This document shows positions 36,115-47,419 of a stretch of DNA of 64,000 nucleotides, in pieces; within the stretch, counting starts at the first letter, position 1; each line of letters begins with the position of its first letter. Source of the DNA: Theobroma cacao (lineage: Eukaryota > Streptophyta > Magnoliopsida > Malvales > Malvaceae); the NCBI RefSeq assembly GCF_000208745.1, contig NC_030858.1, forward strand, positions 5,338,026 through 5,402,025, given 5' to 3'. Position numbers and translations under genes: made by a program. The notes beneath the pieces were generated by a model that was not told the origin of the DNA, ran no database searches, and saw only the letters and a list, made by a program, of their open reading frames with translations.

Positions 36115-39100
36115 TCACAGGTTATCTTCTAATTCATCCGGCACATGCAACTTCTCAATGGCAGCCTGTTTTAAAATTCAAAAGAGAGCATGGGTGTAAA
36201 GAACAAAGATTCATTTCTTCTTTTTTTTTTTTTTTTTGAAAAGCATTGAATATCATTATATAAAGATAATTACAAAAGGAGCAGTTGGGAATCAAAAGAT
36301 TCATTTCTTCTTAGGAAGAAGCAATAATAAAAATTCCACTTCCAGGTACAAAGTAATGCCTGACTAAAGAGAAGCAAGCCAGCTAGTATAGGAAAAAATT
36401 GACAACTACATACAGCTAAATTTTTAACATGATGTGGGTGTCCAAGTCCAAATTAACGTATTCCTAATAGATCTGAAGTTACCATCATGGTGCCTACAGT
36501 TCTGTGTGTAGCAAGTTTACAGCATAAAAGATTCAGACCATCACTACGGTCCTTTATTTGTAACAATAGGTCCATATATCTTCTCATCAAAACAATCATG
36601 GATTTCTAACAATTGAAGCTGGAAACAAGCCAAAGTGATAACTTTTAAAAAAAAATAAAGAAAGAAAAAGAAAAGATCAAATATAAGCCAATACCTTAAT
36701 TGTAGCAACATCGGCCGCCGATGGTTTTAAATCCAAAGCAATACCAAAATGAAGCATGGCCTTTTCATGCATGTTACGCCGCTTATAGATTTTACCCATC
36801 AAAGCATACACGCTGCTTTCACGAGGGGCATACTCTTTAAGTGCCTCTAGAACTTTTAGAGCATCATCAAATTTCTCCAAGCTCATTAGTATATTAGCCT
36901 TTTGATACATGGGAAGAGGGTTTTTTCTGTCTGCTAAAATTGCCCTGTCCATTATCTTGATAGCATCCTCACTTCTCTGTAAAATGATTGTTCACAAAAT
37001 TTCAAAAGAACTCCTCAAGATGATATTGCTCAAGGCATAATATTATAAACAATACAGAAAGTAGCCCAACCTTTAGGGCATGCATAGCAGTTCCAAGATA
37101 AGACATTATAACAGAAGAACGTGGATTTATGTGAAAAGCCATTCCGAAGTGATGCTCTGAAAACTCAAACTTCTCTTGACGGAGAAAGATCATTCCTAGC
37201 CCATACCAGGAATTATAATGCCTTGAATCAATCCTAAGGGCATTCTGGTAGCTCTTGATTCCATTCTCAAAATCTTCTAAAGCTACATACCTGCAGGTCA
37301 GAATGTAGCAACAGAACTTTAATACACAATTGAAGTTTATAAAAATGAAGGTCCTATTAACATGTTCAAAAAAATGGAGGGAAAAGGTCCATAGAACCAT
37401 ACTCATGACCACAAAGGGTGTGGGCATATGCAAATCTCGAATTCAGTTGCACAGCTCGTTGGAAATTTTTCAAAGCAGTTTCATGGTCTTTCTGCAAGCT
37501 GTAGCAGTTTCCCATGGCACACCTGCAAGTTAATCCAAATATAAACAATAGAACAATAATGATTAAGAAATCTTAAAATGGCTTCCCTCTAAACCCTCAA
37601 AACTGCTAAAAGTACACACCTACTATTAAACAAGGCAGGCAGGTAGAAATTAATCTTAGGCAAATAAAAGCTTTGAAAAACTCAGGATAGTGAAATTAGT
37701 AAGGTTTATAAACTATTCAAGAAAGGAAAGAAGGTCCGCATTCGACTACTTAAACAAAAAATCTGGTAAAGTACCATGATTGAGGAGCTAAGCGGTCGGT
37801 TGATATCAGTTCCTGGGCTAAGTAACTCAACTTCATATCTTCCTTCAAATGCTGCAAGAAACACAAAGACAACTTTGAGCAAAAAAATTTACCATAAAAG
37901 TAAAGGGAAAAATCAGTACATGTTTGAATGTGACAAGTTCACTTGCTCTAAAATTTTCACAACTGTAAACCAGGTAGATGGCATCCTGATTACAATAGAT
38001 TAGTTGAGCAAGAATACTCCAAGCAATGTAACATAAGTTTTGAAGGATCAAGGGAACTCACATATAGAACAGTGGAGTAAATATCCATTCCTTCTAAGCT
38101 GTAAGGTGACATTCGACGTGCAAGACTAAATGTCCGGTCAGCTTCTAAGTAATCTACCAACTCAAAATGTGCTTTTCCAACCTGCATCATAAACTTTCAG
38201 AAAAATATCATATGGTCCATGGAATGCGAAGTTAGTACTAAATATCCTCTCACATACATTCACCCTAGTCCTTACCTCAGTTAACCAACCAAATTTAGTA
38301 AAAAAGTTTTAAATCAACCGACATGCAGTGCGTAAAACTATAAATGCTGAGTTAGTAGTAAATTCTCTCTCACATACATTCACCCTAATCCTTACCTCAG
38401 TTAACCAACCAAATTTAGTAAAAAAGTTTTAAATCAACGAACATACAGTGCATAAAACTATAACTGCTGAAATAGGGAATGCACGCCTCTTTCTATGAAC
38501 TCATTAAAAAAAATATTTATATAGGAATGCATGCCTCTTTCTATGAACTTATCAAAAAAAATATTTATATAAGTCAAGACTGCTAGATCAACCTGGCATG
38601 AGACAATCTGACATCAACAGAGGAAGAAAACAGAGAAAGTTGTACCAGAAGTATTACCTGGGACAGCACCCAGCTCGTATTATAATGTTTATGTGGAAGT
38701 TTCAGATATGTATCCAGTGCATCCTGTCGACAGAAGCATTATCAAGAGAATTGAACCTTGCCCAGGAGATATGAATTCAACTTCTGTTTCTTCAAGGTAA
38801 CCACAAAACTACCTGACACCTATACAGGCACGAAAGTCTGTAGCCTTCCCCAAGGGTTCTCAAAAGGCCTAATACTTCTGAAGCACCACTTATGATTTTC
38901 GAGCTGCTGATAACAACCCCACCAATTGGAACAGTTGCCCCGTCTTGGTCAAGGGATTTAACATCACCAGAAGGGAATGAACTAGAAGTCATATTTGCAC
39001 GAGAATCATCAAATGCCTCATTCTTAATCCCTATATAAGATCAGAACTCAGTTTTTAAGCATCAGATTAATAGTGACTGTGCAGCTATAAACAGGTAAGT

Positions 39101-42100
39101 AACTAGGAGTTACTAAGAAGAAGGATTTGCACTTCCATTTATCAGAAGGGAAGTAAGCATTTCAACTCAGTTCAATCCAGTAACTGAGACAATCAGGTTC
39201 AAAATGAACTCATTAAAACAAACTAACTTTAAAGTTACTATTGTGCCCATCAATCATAATTCAATAATTAACGATTTCAAATTGCAATGTTCTTGAAAGG
39301 AATTATCAAACAAAAGAAAGTAGCATAGCTCACAGAACTGGAGATGAAGAAGAAGATTTATAACCTTCTTCAATATTTTCATTCGCCCAAGATTGTCCCT
39401 TACGAACTGTCACAGAACGCAGTGCCACAGAACCAAACTTAGAACTTCCAAGGTATTTAGAAGAGCTATTAGTCCCATTTCCAGCTACTGCTGTGGTATT
39501 TGCATTTGTGTTGACCCCAGCATCTCCAGCAAGTCTTGTACTTCGACGGGGACCAGAATCAGAAAATAGCCTCCCAGAAATCTGACCACAAAGGATTAAC
39601 AAACTACTTCAGGTGGGGGGAAAAGAAGCTTTATACTGTACAACACAAGCAGAAGGATAATACAAATGTACTGGTTCCACTAACTGAACATTGATGTATC
39701 AAACTATCAATAGTGCATTAAAGAGAAAGCTAACAACAGTTTGAACAGCTCCATGTATCAATATAAGAAAAGACAATGCCATTCCTACTCAAAAACTTCT
39801 CTCAAGAGACAACCATGTGACACAGCCAACTAGCATGATACTGCTAATTTACATAAACAACAGACTACATGTATAGTGAATGTACTTCTATGACTGAAAA
39901 TAAATGATTCCTGTTTCTGGTAGATTTATAAGATTTTTTTTTTTTTTTATTGTGAAGAACTATGAAAGCAATGGTATACAAACTTACGATTTCACCAAAG
40001 CTCTAAACTCCAAGAAGGCATTAAAAAGAAAAAGTAAAAGTTTACCTTTCGTAATTTTCCTTCATCAACAAACTTTCTACGAGGTGCTTGAATGGTAGAG
40101 TTCACAACTGACCTTGGAGAACCATCAGTATTAACTGTGTTAAGATTAGGACCATTTGGCTGCACATTTCTACACAAAGGTGGTGGAGCAACTCCTGACA
40201 ACTAGAAGATACAGAGGAATTCAGACCGGTTACCCTTATTTAGACAGAAAAAGAAAAGTTAAACAAAAAACAGACTAAATAAACTCGATGCATCCACCCT
40301 AAACTAAGTAACTAATTAAACAAAACATAGAACTCTAGATACAGTTGTAATTTAGTATTTGCATTTCACGTCATCATACCTGTGAGGCCATTGGTGAAGG
40401 AGTATTATAAAATGGCATATTTGAAGGACCACCATTTTGAGGCTGAGAAGCAGCTCCGCTCAGCCCTGCTGTTCCATGATAATTACCAGGGATATCTCTA
40501 AGGTTATTGCCTTGTGCGTGTTTCAATTGCCTTGGACTGACATCTTCTGAACCAAAGTTCCGAGAAGAAACCAAATTATAATCCTCATTGGACGTATGCA
40601 AGTTTGGGGATGTTACCCCATGATGTAAGTACTGCTTTTGAATGCAAAGAGCAGCTGCTTCACCAAAAACTACAGTTGCTTCTTCGGCAGCACCTAATAT
40701 GTCGAGACACAAAAAGAAAATAACTTAAATATGAATGTAATGTATGAGAACAAGCACTCTATGGTACTGAGAACAGAATCACGTCGAAAGATAATAAAAA
40801 TACTGAGTGAATACATGTGAGATCAAGTCAATTAAAAACAATTTGCTGAGCCATTTAAATGATACTATTTATAACACCAACTGCAGTAGCAGACAAACTA
40901 AACCTATGAAGTATATTAGTTCACCCATATTAACTCAAAAATTAGCAAGATCAAGGTCAACATATCCGGTCAACCTAGCATGGTAGCATAGCAGTGGAAA
41001 CATAGAACCATGAGAGTATTCTTTAGACAGACCTAATACACACAACTCCTCGTATGCAGCCCAAAGCAAAGGATCTATAGACAAAGCCAGCCTAAAATGA
41101 TGAATGGCGCTTTTCCTTCTATCTGTGTACCTGAAAAGAGATGACATCCAACAAAGCAAAATTGAAGATTAAAACTGTTTGAAATTTGAAAAATAGTCCC
41201 ACCATCCCAGTTATTAAACAAAGGAAAAGTCAAAGCATATAGGATTAGATTCCTCCATTATAAAGGATCATATTAAGATTGCCTATCTCAATCCAGCCAG
41301 TAAAGAGATTAAGCAACATTATATAAAAACAAAAAAGAAAGGATAGCATTCAACATAAAATCATAACCATTCCTCACATCTTATCATGCCATATTTGGAG
41401 AAATTTCTAGGTAATATCAAAGCAAATTTCCGAAAACAATTGAATGTTGCTTCTCCCTAAATTCTGGTATTATTTCCTGGAGTTAAGGATGAAATAACTC
41501 AGCCCAACCTGTAAATAAGGCCAAGAAGATAATGACCAGCTGCACCATTTGGAATCTGCACAAAATGAAACAGGAATTAACAAGATATTGCCAGCACAAG
41601 AATCATGTGAAAGACACGGACAACTGAAGGTCAACATCCAACAGCCCACAATAGAAATTTGAAGTATAGGATAACAGAAGTTTCTATCAGACCATGTATC
41701 AAATCCCCTATCATTATAAATCCAACCAGAGTTCCTGAAGCATTTTCCTCCTAAAAGAAGTGAGCTTTTAAGGTATAACTGCATGAACTACAGCTTAAAA
41801 GAATCATTCCTGAATATGTCTAAATAAAATATCATCTAATACCTCTCCGCCAGGCTCATTAGCAGGACATAACGCAGTTTCAGCTTCATTAAGTAGATCC
41901 ATCTGAAAGCATGATACCGCAAACAAGTAGCGGGATTGAGCCGTTTGTGTTCCTTCAAATAATTAAAAACCTTATTAATGAGTTGATCATAACAATGACG
42001 AAAAGGACTATAATTAAATATACCAAAACAAACTTCAAACACTCAAAACAAGGTATGCATACCCTTTAGAATATGATAGGCAGAGTAAGCTTGATTGTTC

Positions 42101-42806
42101 TGCAAGTAGCAAGCAGCTAACAACTGCAAATTCGCCTACATTTAACCCAAAAGGTCATATTTCAGCTCACTATATACAGTAAAAGAACCCCATTCTGTAA
42201 ATTACAAGATTATCGAATTTATGGCCTTTACGTTATTTAATTTATCAAGTTCCACTTCCAAAACCTATATTCTCTTTTTTTAAAATAAAAAAAAAGAGAC
42301 ATTTTAAACCAACTTAAAAGTAACGCATTTTTTAAAAGTTTCTAAATTTAAATTGAAATTGAAGAAAAAACCCAAATCAGAAATGCTGTTAACTAAACAC
42401 TGAAACCAATAAAATTCTTGGAAAAAAATTTAAAAACCAATTCATCGCTAACGAATGATTGAAGCAACGCGCACAGTCGATCTTGAAAATCCAACGAACA
42501 GTTTTTTACCTTTATGCTGAGAAACAATTTTTAGAAACCCGGGAAGAGTTAAAATTATTAAAGACTTGAAAAGATTAAAAGTTTCTTCTTCTTTTTTTTC
42601 ACCAACCGAAAAAAATTAAAAAAAAAAGAAAAAGAAAAATTCAAAAAAGATTTTTCTTTTTTTGGCTGAGTGAGTGAGTGAGGGGGTAGAAATCGAGTTA
42701 CCTCGGAAGGGAACTCAGCACAGAGGCGTTCGCAAAGGAAAATGGCGTTTCTGAACATGAAATGGCGGAGACTGTTTTGAACACAGTCTGTGAGTATCGC
42801 TTCCAT
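36115..42806 (-). CDS. CDC27B: APC/C subunit 3, CDC27B (HOBBIT)
   Basis: TPR scaffold subunit of the anaphase-promoting complex, the nuclear E3 ubiquitin ligase that degrades cyclins. The HOBBIT gene of Arabidopsis is needed for root meristem patterning. Sixteen coding exons: 42702-42806, 42063-42135, 41843-41952, 41509-41555, 41033-41130, 40380-40693, 40046-40201, 39365-39581, 38813-39030, 38658-38723, 38062-38181, 37775-37851, 37403-37522, 37071-37290, 36695-36976, 36115-36165. They total 2274 bp, in frame, 757 aa (Arabidopsis HBT is about 744). The N-terminal TPRs (LCERLCAEFPSE; YTDRRKSAIHHFRLAL) are followed by a low-complexity Ser/Asn-rich linker (roughly residues 145-350) and a C-terminal TPR superhelix (CAMGNCYSLQKDHETALKNF, YGLGMIFLRQEKFEFSEHHF, VYALMGKIYKRRNMHEKAML). 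Residue-level agreement with HBT favours the B form over CDC27A. Confidence 0.96.
36205..36312 (-). mobile_element. Short poly(A) retroposon with perfect 18-bp target-site duplication
   Basis: The sequence aaagattcatttcttctt occurs at 36205-36222 and again at 36295-36312. Between them is a 72-bp body that on the minus strand ends in a run of A (poly(T) on the plus strand at 36223-36237). This is the signature of LINE-mediated retroposition. The body lacks the box A/B pattern of the two SINEs here, so a severely 5'-truncated LINE 3' end is likelier. It sits in the last intron of CDC27B, in the sense orientation. Confidence 0.85.
38231..38573. repeat. Two adjacent tandem duplications in a CDC27B intron
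   Basis: A 120-bp unit occurs at 38231-38350 and 38351-38470 (each with cacatacattcaccctagtc or its one-base variant, and ccaaccaaatttagtaaaaa). Immediately after it, a 48-bp unit starting gaatgca/cgcctctttc occurs at 38477-38524 and 38525-38572. Both pairs are about 90% identical. They lie between the exons at 38062-38181 and 38658-38723 and leave the splice sites untouched. Confidence 0.9.
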
Positions 42807-42910
42807 GGTTTTCCTATTTTGGTTAGATTGAGAGAGAAACAAAAGGAAAGAGAAAAGAGAGGGGTTTTCTGGTTTTTTTGGGGGTTTCTGTAGGTTTCAA
42901 AATGAGGTGG

Positions 42911-42948
42911 CACGTGTTTTCTCCACTTTCAAATTCTTCTCCCACGTG
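42911..42948. promoter_or_regulatory. Pair of G-boxes upstream of CDC27B
   Basis: Two CACGTG hexamers 32 bp apart, the first about 105 bp upstream of the start codon, in the contexts ggcacgtgttt and cccacgtgac. Such sites bind plant bZIP or bHLH factors. Whether they act here is inferred from position only. Confidence 0.45.
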
Positions 42949-43347
42949 ACACTGTTTTGGGTAATCATCAGCTGCTACACCGAAAACAAATTTCCTTCAG
43001 TTATTTTTTCAAATCAAATGATTCGCATTTCCTGCTTTAATTTAGAATCTGATATCAAGAAATCAAATTCTAAGATTTCATCTCATCCTTCTACAATTAC
43101 CACGTACATCAAGAAAAATTACCAATAATTAGTCGCGTAATGTCATTAAGAAATCATTACCTAATCATTTATATTTGGATCATTAATTAATGTCATTAAA
43201 TACTACTAATGAATTACTACTTGTTTCTTTCTTTTTCATTTCATCATCCTATAAATACAACCACTTCAAGCTAATCCCTGCATCCGACACGTGATTGATT
43301 TATGTCAAATTTCAAATGCCATGCGTATTTAAGTAATGTAAACTATT

Positions 43348-43751
43348 AGGTGTTGTTTGATAAATTGAAAACAATTAAGCACTGAGTTTTTAATTTTTAA
43401 TAATTTAAATACTAAATTTATTATATAAAAATCGTTTGGTGTTAGTGAAAATTAAATATTAAGTAGATTTCTTAATGAATTTTTTGTAATTGAAAACTAT
43501 GACTTTTTTTATTACTTTGTATTGATAATAATTAAAACGACCAAAAAAAAGTTAAAAAAGAAAGAATATAAAATTAATGTAATTAAATAACTATTTTTCT
43601 TAAAGACAATTGACTTCATGCAGTAAATAATTTTTATCTACTTAAGATTTTCAACACTAATTCAGTAAAAATCCACCATTAAGTGATTTCTAGTATCAAA
43701 CATATTGAAAAAATTAAATATGAAAATATTATGGTTCATCAAATATACCTT
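43348..43751. mobile_element. Possible MITE with nested inverted repeats
   Basis: The left end aggtgttgtttgataaatt resembles the reverse complement of the right end, aggtatatttgatgaacc. A second, inner pair is also inverted: cgtttggtgttagtg near 43434 against tgtttgatactagaaatc in reverse complement from about 43700. It is about 400 bp, AT-rich and non-coding. I could not confirm a target-site duplication. Confidence 0.4.
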
Positions 43752-44039
43752 TCATCTCTGACTCTAATCAATGGAGGAAAGAAAAAATAATTAAGCAAAG
43801 TTCTTTTACTATACAAAAATTCATTGAAAAATCATTAAGCAAAGTTCTCCCTTCTCTATATACAAATTCACTGGAAAGATGAAATACCATGAATATCAGG
43901 CCCTAAACTTCGTAGTAGAAGGAACTATCAAAAAAGAACTTTAACAAGACAAAGACCACAATAATGTATTAGAAAAATTTAGAAGTAATTTAAAGAATTA
44001 ATGGTTGTCATGATTATTGGCCACTGGTACAAATCAAAC

Positions 44040-45524
44040 TCAATCTAAACTTGTTGCCAAGCTGTAACCAGGAGTCTTGGCAAGTTTCCTCTGCTTCATG
44101 ATCCCTCTAACCTTCTCAACCTCTTCCCACAGACCATTGCTAGCATAAATATTAGACAGTACAACATAAACCCCATCATTCCAAGGTTCCAATTCTTGCA
44201 AATGCTTAGCCACCCACTCTCCCGTCTCAACATTCCCAAATTTCTCACAGGCACCCATCAAACACCCCCATATCACCACATTTGCCTTCATTGGCATCTC
44301 CTCCACCATCTTCCTGGCTTCCTCGAGCAACCCGGCTCGACCAAGCAAATCAACCATGCAGCCATAATGCTGCAAGGTTGGCCTTATCCCATAACCATTC
44401 TTCATCATATCAAAGTAAAATTTCCCTTTCTCCACCTTCCCACCGTGCACGCAAGCGCTCAACACCCCAACGAAGGTTACATGGTTAGGCCTCACCCCAA
44501 CCTCTCTCATGCAAAGAAAACAATCAAGCGCTTTCTCAACATGACCATGCATTGCATAGCCAACAATCATGGACGTCCAAGAAGAAACATTCTTTTCCTC
44601 CATCCTTGAAAAAACTAAATATGCTAAATCCATCTGACCACACTTCCCATACATATCAATGACCGAATTCATCATCAAAATGTCCGATTTTCCCGAACTT
44701 TTGGCTTGAAAAACACACTTATGTAACTGAAGAGCCAACTCCAAATCGCCTAAACTACCGCAGGACGATGTCACACTAACCATAGTCACATCATCAGGCA
44801 GAAACCCACATTTTTTAAGCTCCAAAAACATATCTATCGCTTCTTTAGCACGCCCACTTTGGGAAAACCCTCCTATGATAGCATTCCAAGAACCCAATTT
44901 CCTATTCGGATTTTCATCGAACACTTTCCTCGCATTCTCAAATTCTCCCGCCTTTGAATAAACGTTGATAAAACCGCTCTCACAATACTGATTTAGCTCT
45001 AGGCCAATCTTTATAGCGATGGAGTGAAGCTGGCGGCCGACGTTAAGAGCGAAGCATTGACACGTGGCCTTTAAGATAATGGGGAGAGTGTAACAATCGG
45101 GGAGAAGCCCAGCTTTAGACATAGCAATGTAAACGTAAAGAGCTTTAATGGGAGCATTTAGTCTGGTGTAGGATCGGATAATGTTGTTCCAATGAAACGC
45201 CGCCGGGTACAGTTCGAGAACGCGCGTTCTCGTGATGTGGGCATAAACTTGATCCAGTTGGAGTACGTTGGTGCAGTTTGACAATAGATTGGGCAAGGTT
45301 TTGGCTGGGTCTTCTGCGTTTGGATATGGAAATGATGAGTAAGTTTCAGAAATGGAAGATAGGGGAGTCGAGGCGAGATTGTGATTGAGATGGGAAACAG
45401 TGGTCAGGTGTTTGGGAGTCGGCGTTCTAGGAACCAGAAGTTGGAAGCGCAATGAGTTCATACGTAGGATAGGAGATTGGGATTCAGTTGCAGTTGTACT
45501 CTGGCAGAAAACACGAGAGAACAA
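44040..45524 (-). CDS. Pentatricopeptide repeat protein, PLS class, E subgroup (At1g77170-like)
   Basis: Intronless, 494 aa. Tandem PPR motifs run from about residue 105, for example FHWNNIIRSYTRLNAPIKAL, LGSWNAIIGGFSQSGRAKEA, VSSWTSMIVGYAMHGHVEKA and RPNHVTFVGVLSACVHGGKV. The C-terminus has E/E+ motifs (VIWGCLMGACEKFGNVETGE; DGVYVVLSNIYASNGLWEEV; TPGYS) and stops without a DYW domain. PLS-class proteins bind organellar RNA and usually guide C-to-U editing, with E-type members recruiting a DYW partner. The N-terminus is rich in Ser, Thr and Arg with few acidic residues, consistent with mitochondrial import. The start at 45524 is the first ATG; a second in-frame ATG, 21 codons later (MNSLRFQLL), is possible. 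The orthologue call is supported by the nearby SKIP gene, which neighbours At1g77170 in Arabidopsis. Confidence 0.9.
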   Translation of the reverse strand: MFSRVFCQSTTATESQSPILRMNSLRFQLLVPRTPTPKHLTTVSHLNHNLASTPLSSISETYSSFPYPNAEDPAKTLPNLLSNCTNVLQLDQVYAHITRTRVLELYPAAFHWNNIIRSYTRLNAPIKALYVYIAMSKAGLLPDCYTLPIILKATCQCFALNVGRQLHSIAIKIGLELNQYCESGFINVYSKAGEFENARKVFDENPNRKLGSWNAIIGGFSQSGRAKEAIDMFLELKKCGFLPDDVTMVSVTSSCGSLGDLELALQLHKCVFQAKSSGKSDILMMNSVIDMYGKCGQMDLAYLVFSRMEEKNVSSWTSMIVGYAMHGHVEKALDCFLCMREVGVRPNHVTFVGVLSACVHGGKVEKGKFYFDMMKNGYGIRPTLQHYGCMVDLLGRAGLLEEARKMVEEMPMKANVVIWGCLMGACEKFGNVETGEWVAKHLQELEPWNDGVYVVLSNIYASNGLWEEVEKVRGIMKQRKLAKTPGYSLATSLD

Positions 45525-46155
45525 GTCTGTTTCTAGTTTTTCTTGCCTGCCTGAAAACTGTGAAAACTGGGCCTTGTAGAGTCAAACGAATCAATTCGAA
45601 TACTGAGAAATGAGAATGCTGCTCTTGGAGTCTGCAATGCACTTGAGCTTGGTGGATGCCCGAACTGCTAAACTGTTTTTAGTTATTTATTTATTTATTT
45701 ATTTGAGGAAATAGATTGGAATTCAATTTTTATTTTAATATAAACACATGCACTTATTATTTAATTAAATATACTAAATCATATAAAGACATCTCATAAA
45801 CATTTAAAGATAAAAATATTTTAAAATTATAAATTATTTATTTTCAAAATTCTCAATTTTCAAATATATTTATTAATGAAATTACAATATTTGATTTACT
45901 ATGCATGCATAAACATTATATACTAATAATATATCAAATATAAATTTTTTAATTTAATATTAATACACGATCAAATCTATGAACTTTATATATATGGGTT
46001 TTAGATTTTAAGGCCCATTTTATTAAATTCTGTCTATAATACAAAATCTTACTAAGAGAATGTAACAGTATAATGTTTTAATTTGTACTACTATGGTTTT
46101 AAGATGCAAAATAAAAATATATATTGTTAAGATAATTATATATATTATTTAATTA

Positions 46156-46276
46156 AAGTTATAATATAATATTTTTTTTTATAATTGGAAGATGAGGGAT
46201 TCGAATTCTGCTCTTTAAGTAAGAAGATTATACATCAACCAATTAGCCAAATGCTCGGGTGCAAGTTATAATATAA
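46156..46276 (-). mobile_element. tRNA-derived SINE with perfect 14-bp target-site duplication
   Basis: aagttataatataa occurs at 46156-46169 and 46263-46276. The 93-bp body (46170-46262), read on the minus strand, begins GCACCCGAGCATTTGGC, then has a box-A-like TGGCTAATTGG, a box-B-like AATTCGAATCCC, and a poly(A)-rich 3' end. This is the layout of an RNA polymerase III SINE derived from a tRNA. A more diverged copy is at 30253-30342. The perfect duplication suggests a young insertion. Confidence 0.88.
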
Positions 46277-47419
46277 CAATATTACTTAATTAAACTATAA
46301 TATATTGTTAAGAGTTATATTACAATATTGTTACTTAGTTAGAGTTAAACTGTGAATAAGATTAAAAATATATATAGATATAGATATATTTATGTAACAT
46401 TCATAGATTAAATTGTTAATTAAGATTTATCAATACATAATTTATAATTTTATATAATACAATACTTTCTCTTCTTTTAACATTTGGATTTAAGAAAATT
46501 GGATTTATGCCCATTTATATAGTGAGTTGATTAGATGCATCAAACAAAATTCAAAAGTCCAATTCCTTGACACGAGTTCCGAGTTAGTTTTTAAAATTCT
46601 CCTTGTATCCACAAGTGCATATGAATCTCAAAAGATGATATTTATTCATGATTAAGTATAACTTAATAATAATTTTATTAAGTATAACTTAATAACTTAA
46701 TAATACTTAATAAATTAATAATAAAAAAAGTATAACTTAATAATAGTTGCATGTCATCTTAAGTCAATTTATTAAATTTAAATGTGAGTTCCTATTTGGT
46801 AAGAAAGATGGAATGGGGAAATGAAGGAAAAAGTTTTAATCTAAAGGTTGTATTACAATATAACAATAACATAATCATTAGATTAAAAGAATTTTGAAAT
46901 TAAAGATAACTTTATCACTATGCTATGAATTAATATTAACTTTGACCACTACATTTCAATTTTAGTTAAATTTTTATCACCGTACTTTTTTTTTTTGTTA
47001 GCTTTTTTAACATAAATAACAAAATTAATATAAATTTTATATTTACATTAAGAAAATATTTTTTGAAATATTATAATTTCATTATTTTTATTAAAAAATC
47101 AACAAAATTAAAAGAAAAGTGACTAATATTACCATTTCCATTAACAGAATATTTTGTAAAATATTTTAAATCCATTACTTTTGTTTAAAATTCAATGAAA
47201 TAAAAAGTACAGTGGTAAAATTCAATAAAATTAAAACATAATAACAAAATTTAATATTGAATTATTGTCACCTTAACCACAAAAAATTTATATTATTTCT
47301 CTTTTTTATCCTTCGGACCAAACAAAGATTACCTCATGAAAACCCTTATAGTTCTCTTACTGTTCTCCCAATTCAATTTGGTAATAACCAAAACTAAAAT
47401 AGAATAATAATAATTTAGC

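Larger units (their letters stand above)
42807..44039. other. CDC27B promoter and intergenic DNA
   Basis: Bases 42807 to about 42900 are the CDC27B leader. Two palindromic CACGTG G-boxes follow (42911-42916 and 42943-42948). A possible MITE occupies 43348-43751. The rest, up to the stop codon of the PPR gene at 44040, is spacer and 3' UTR. Confidence 0.6.
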
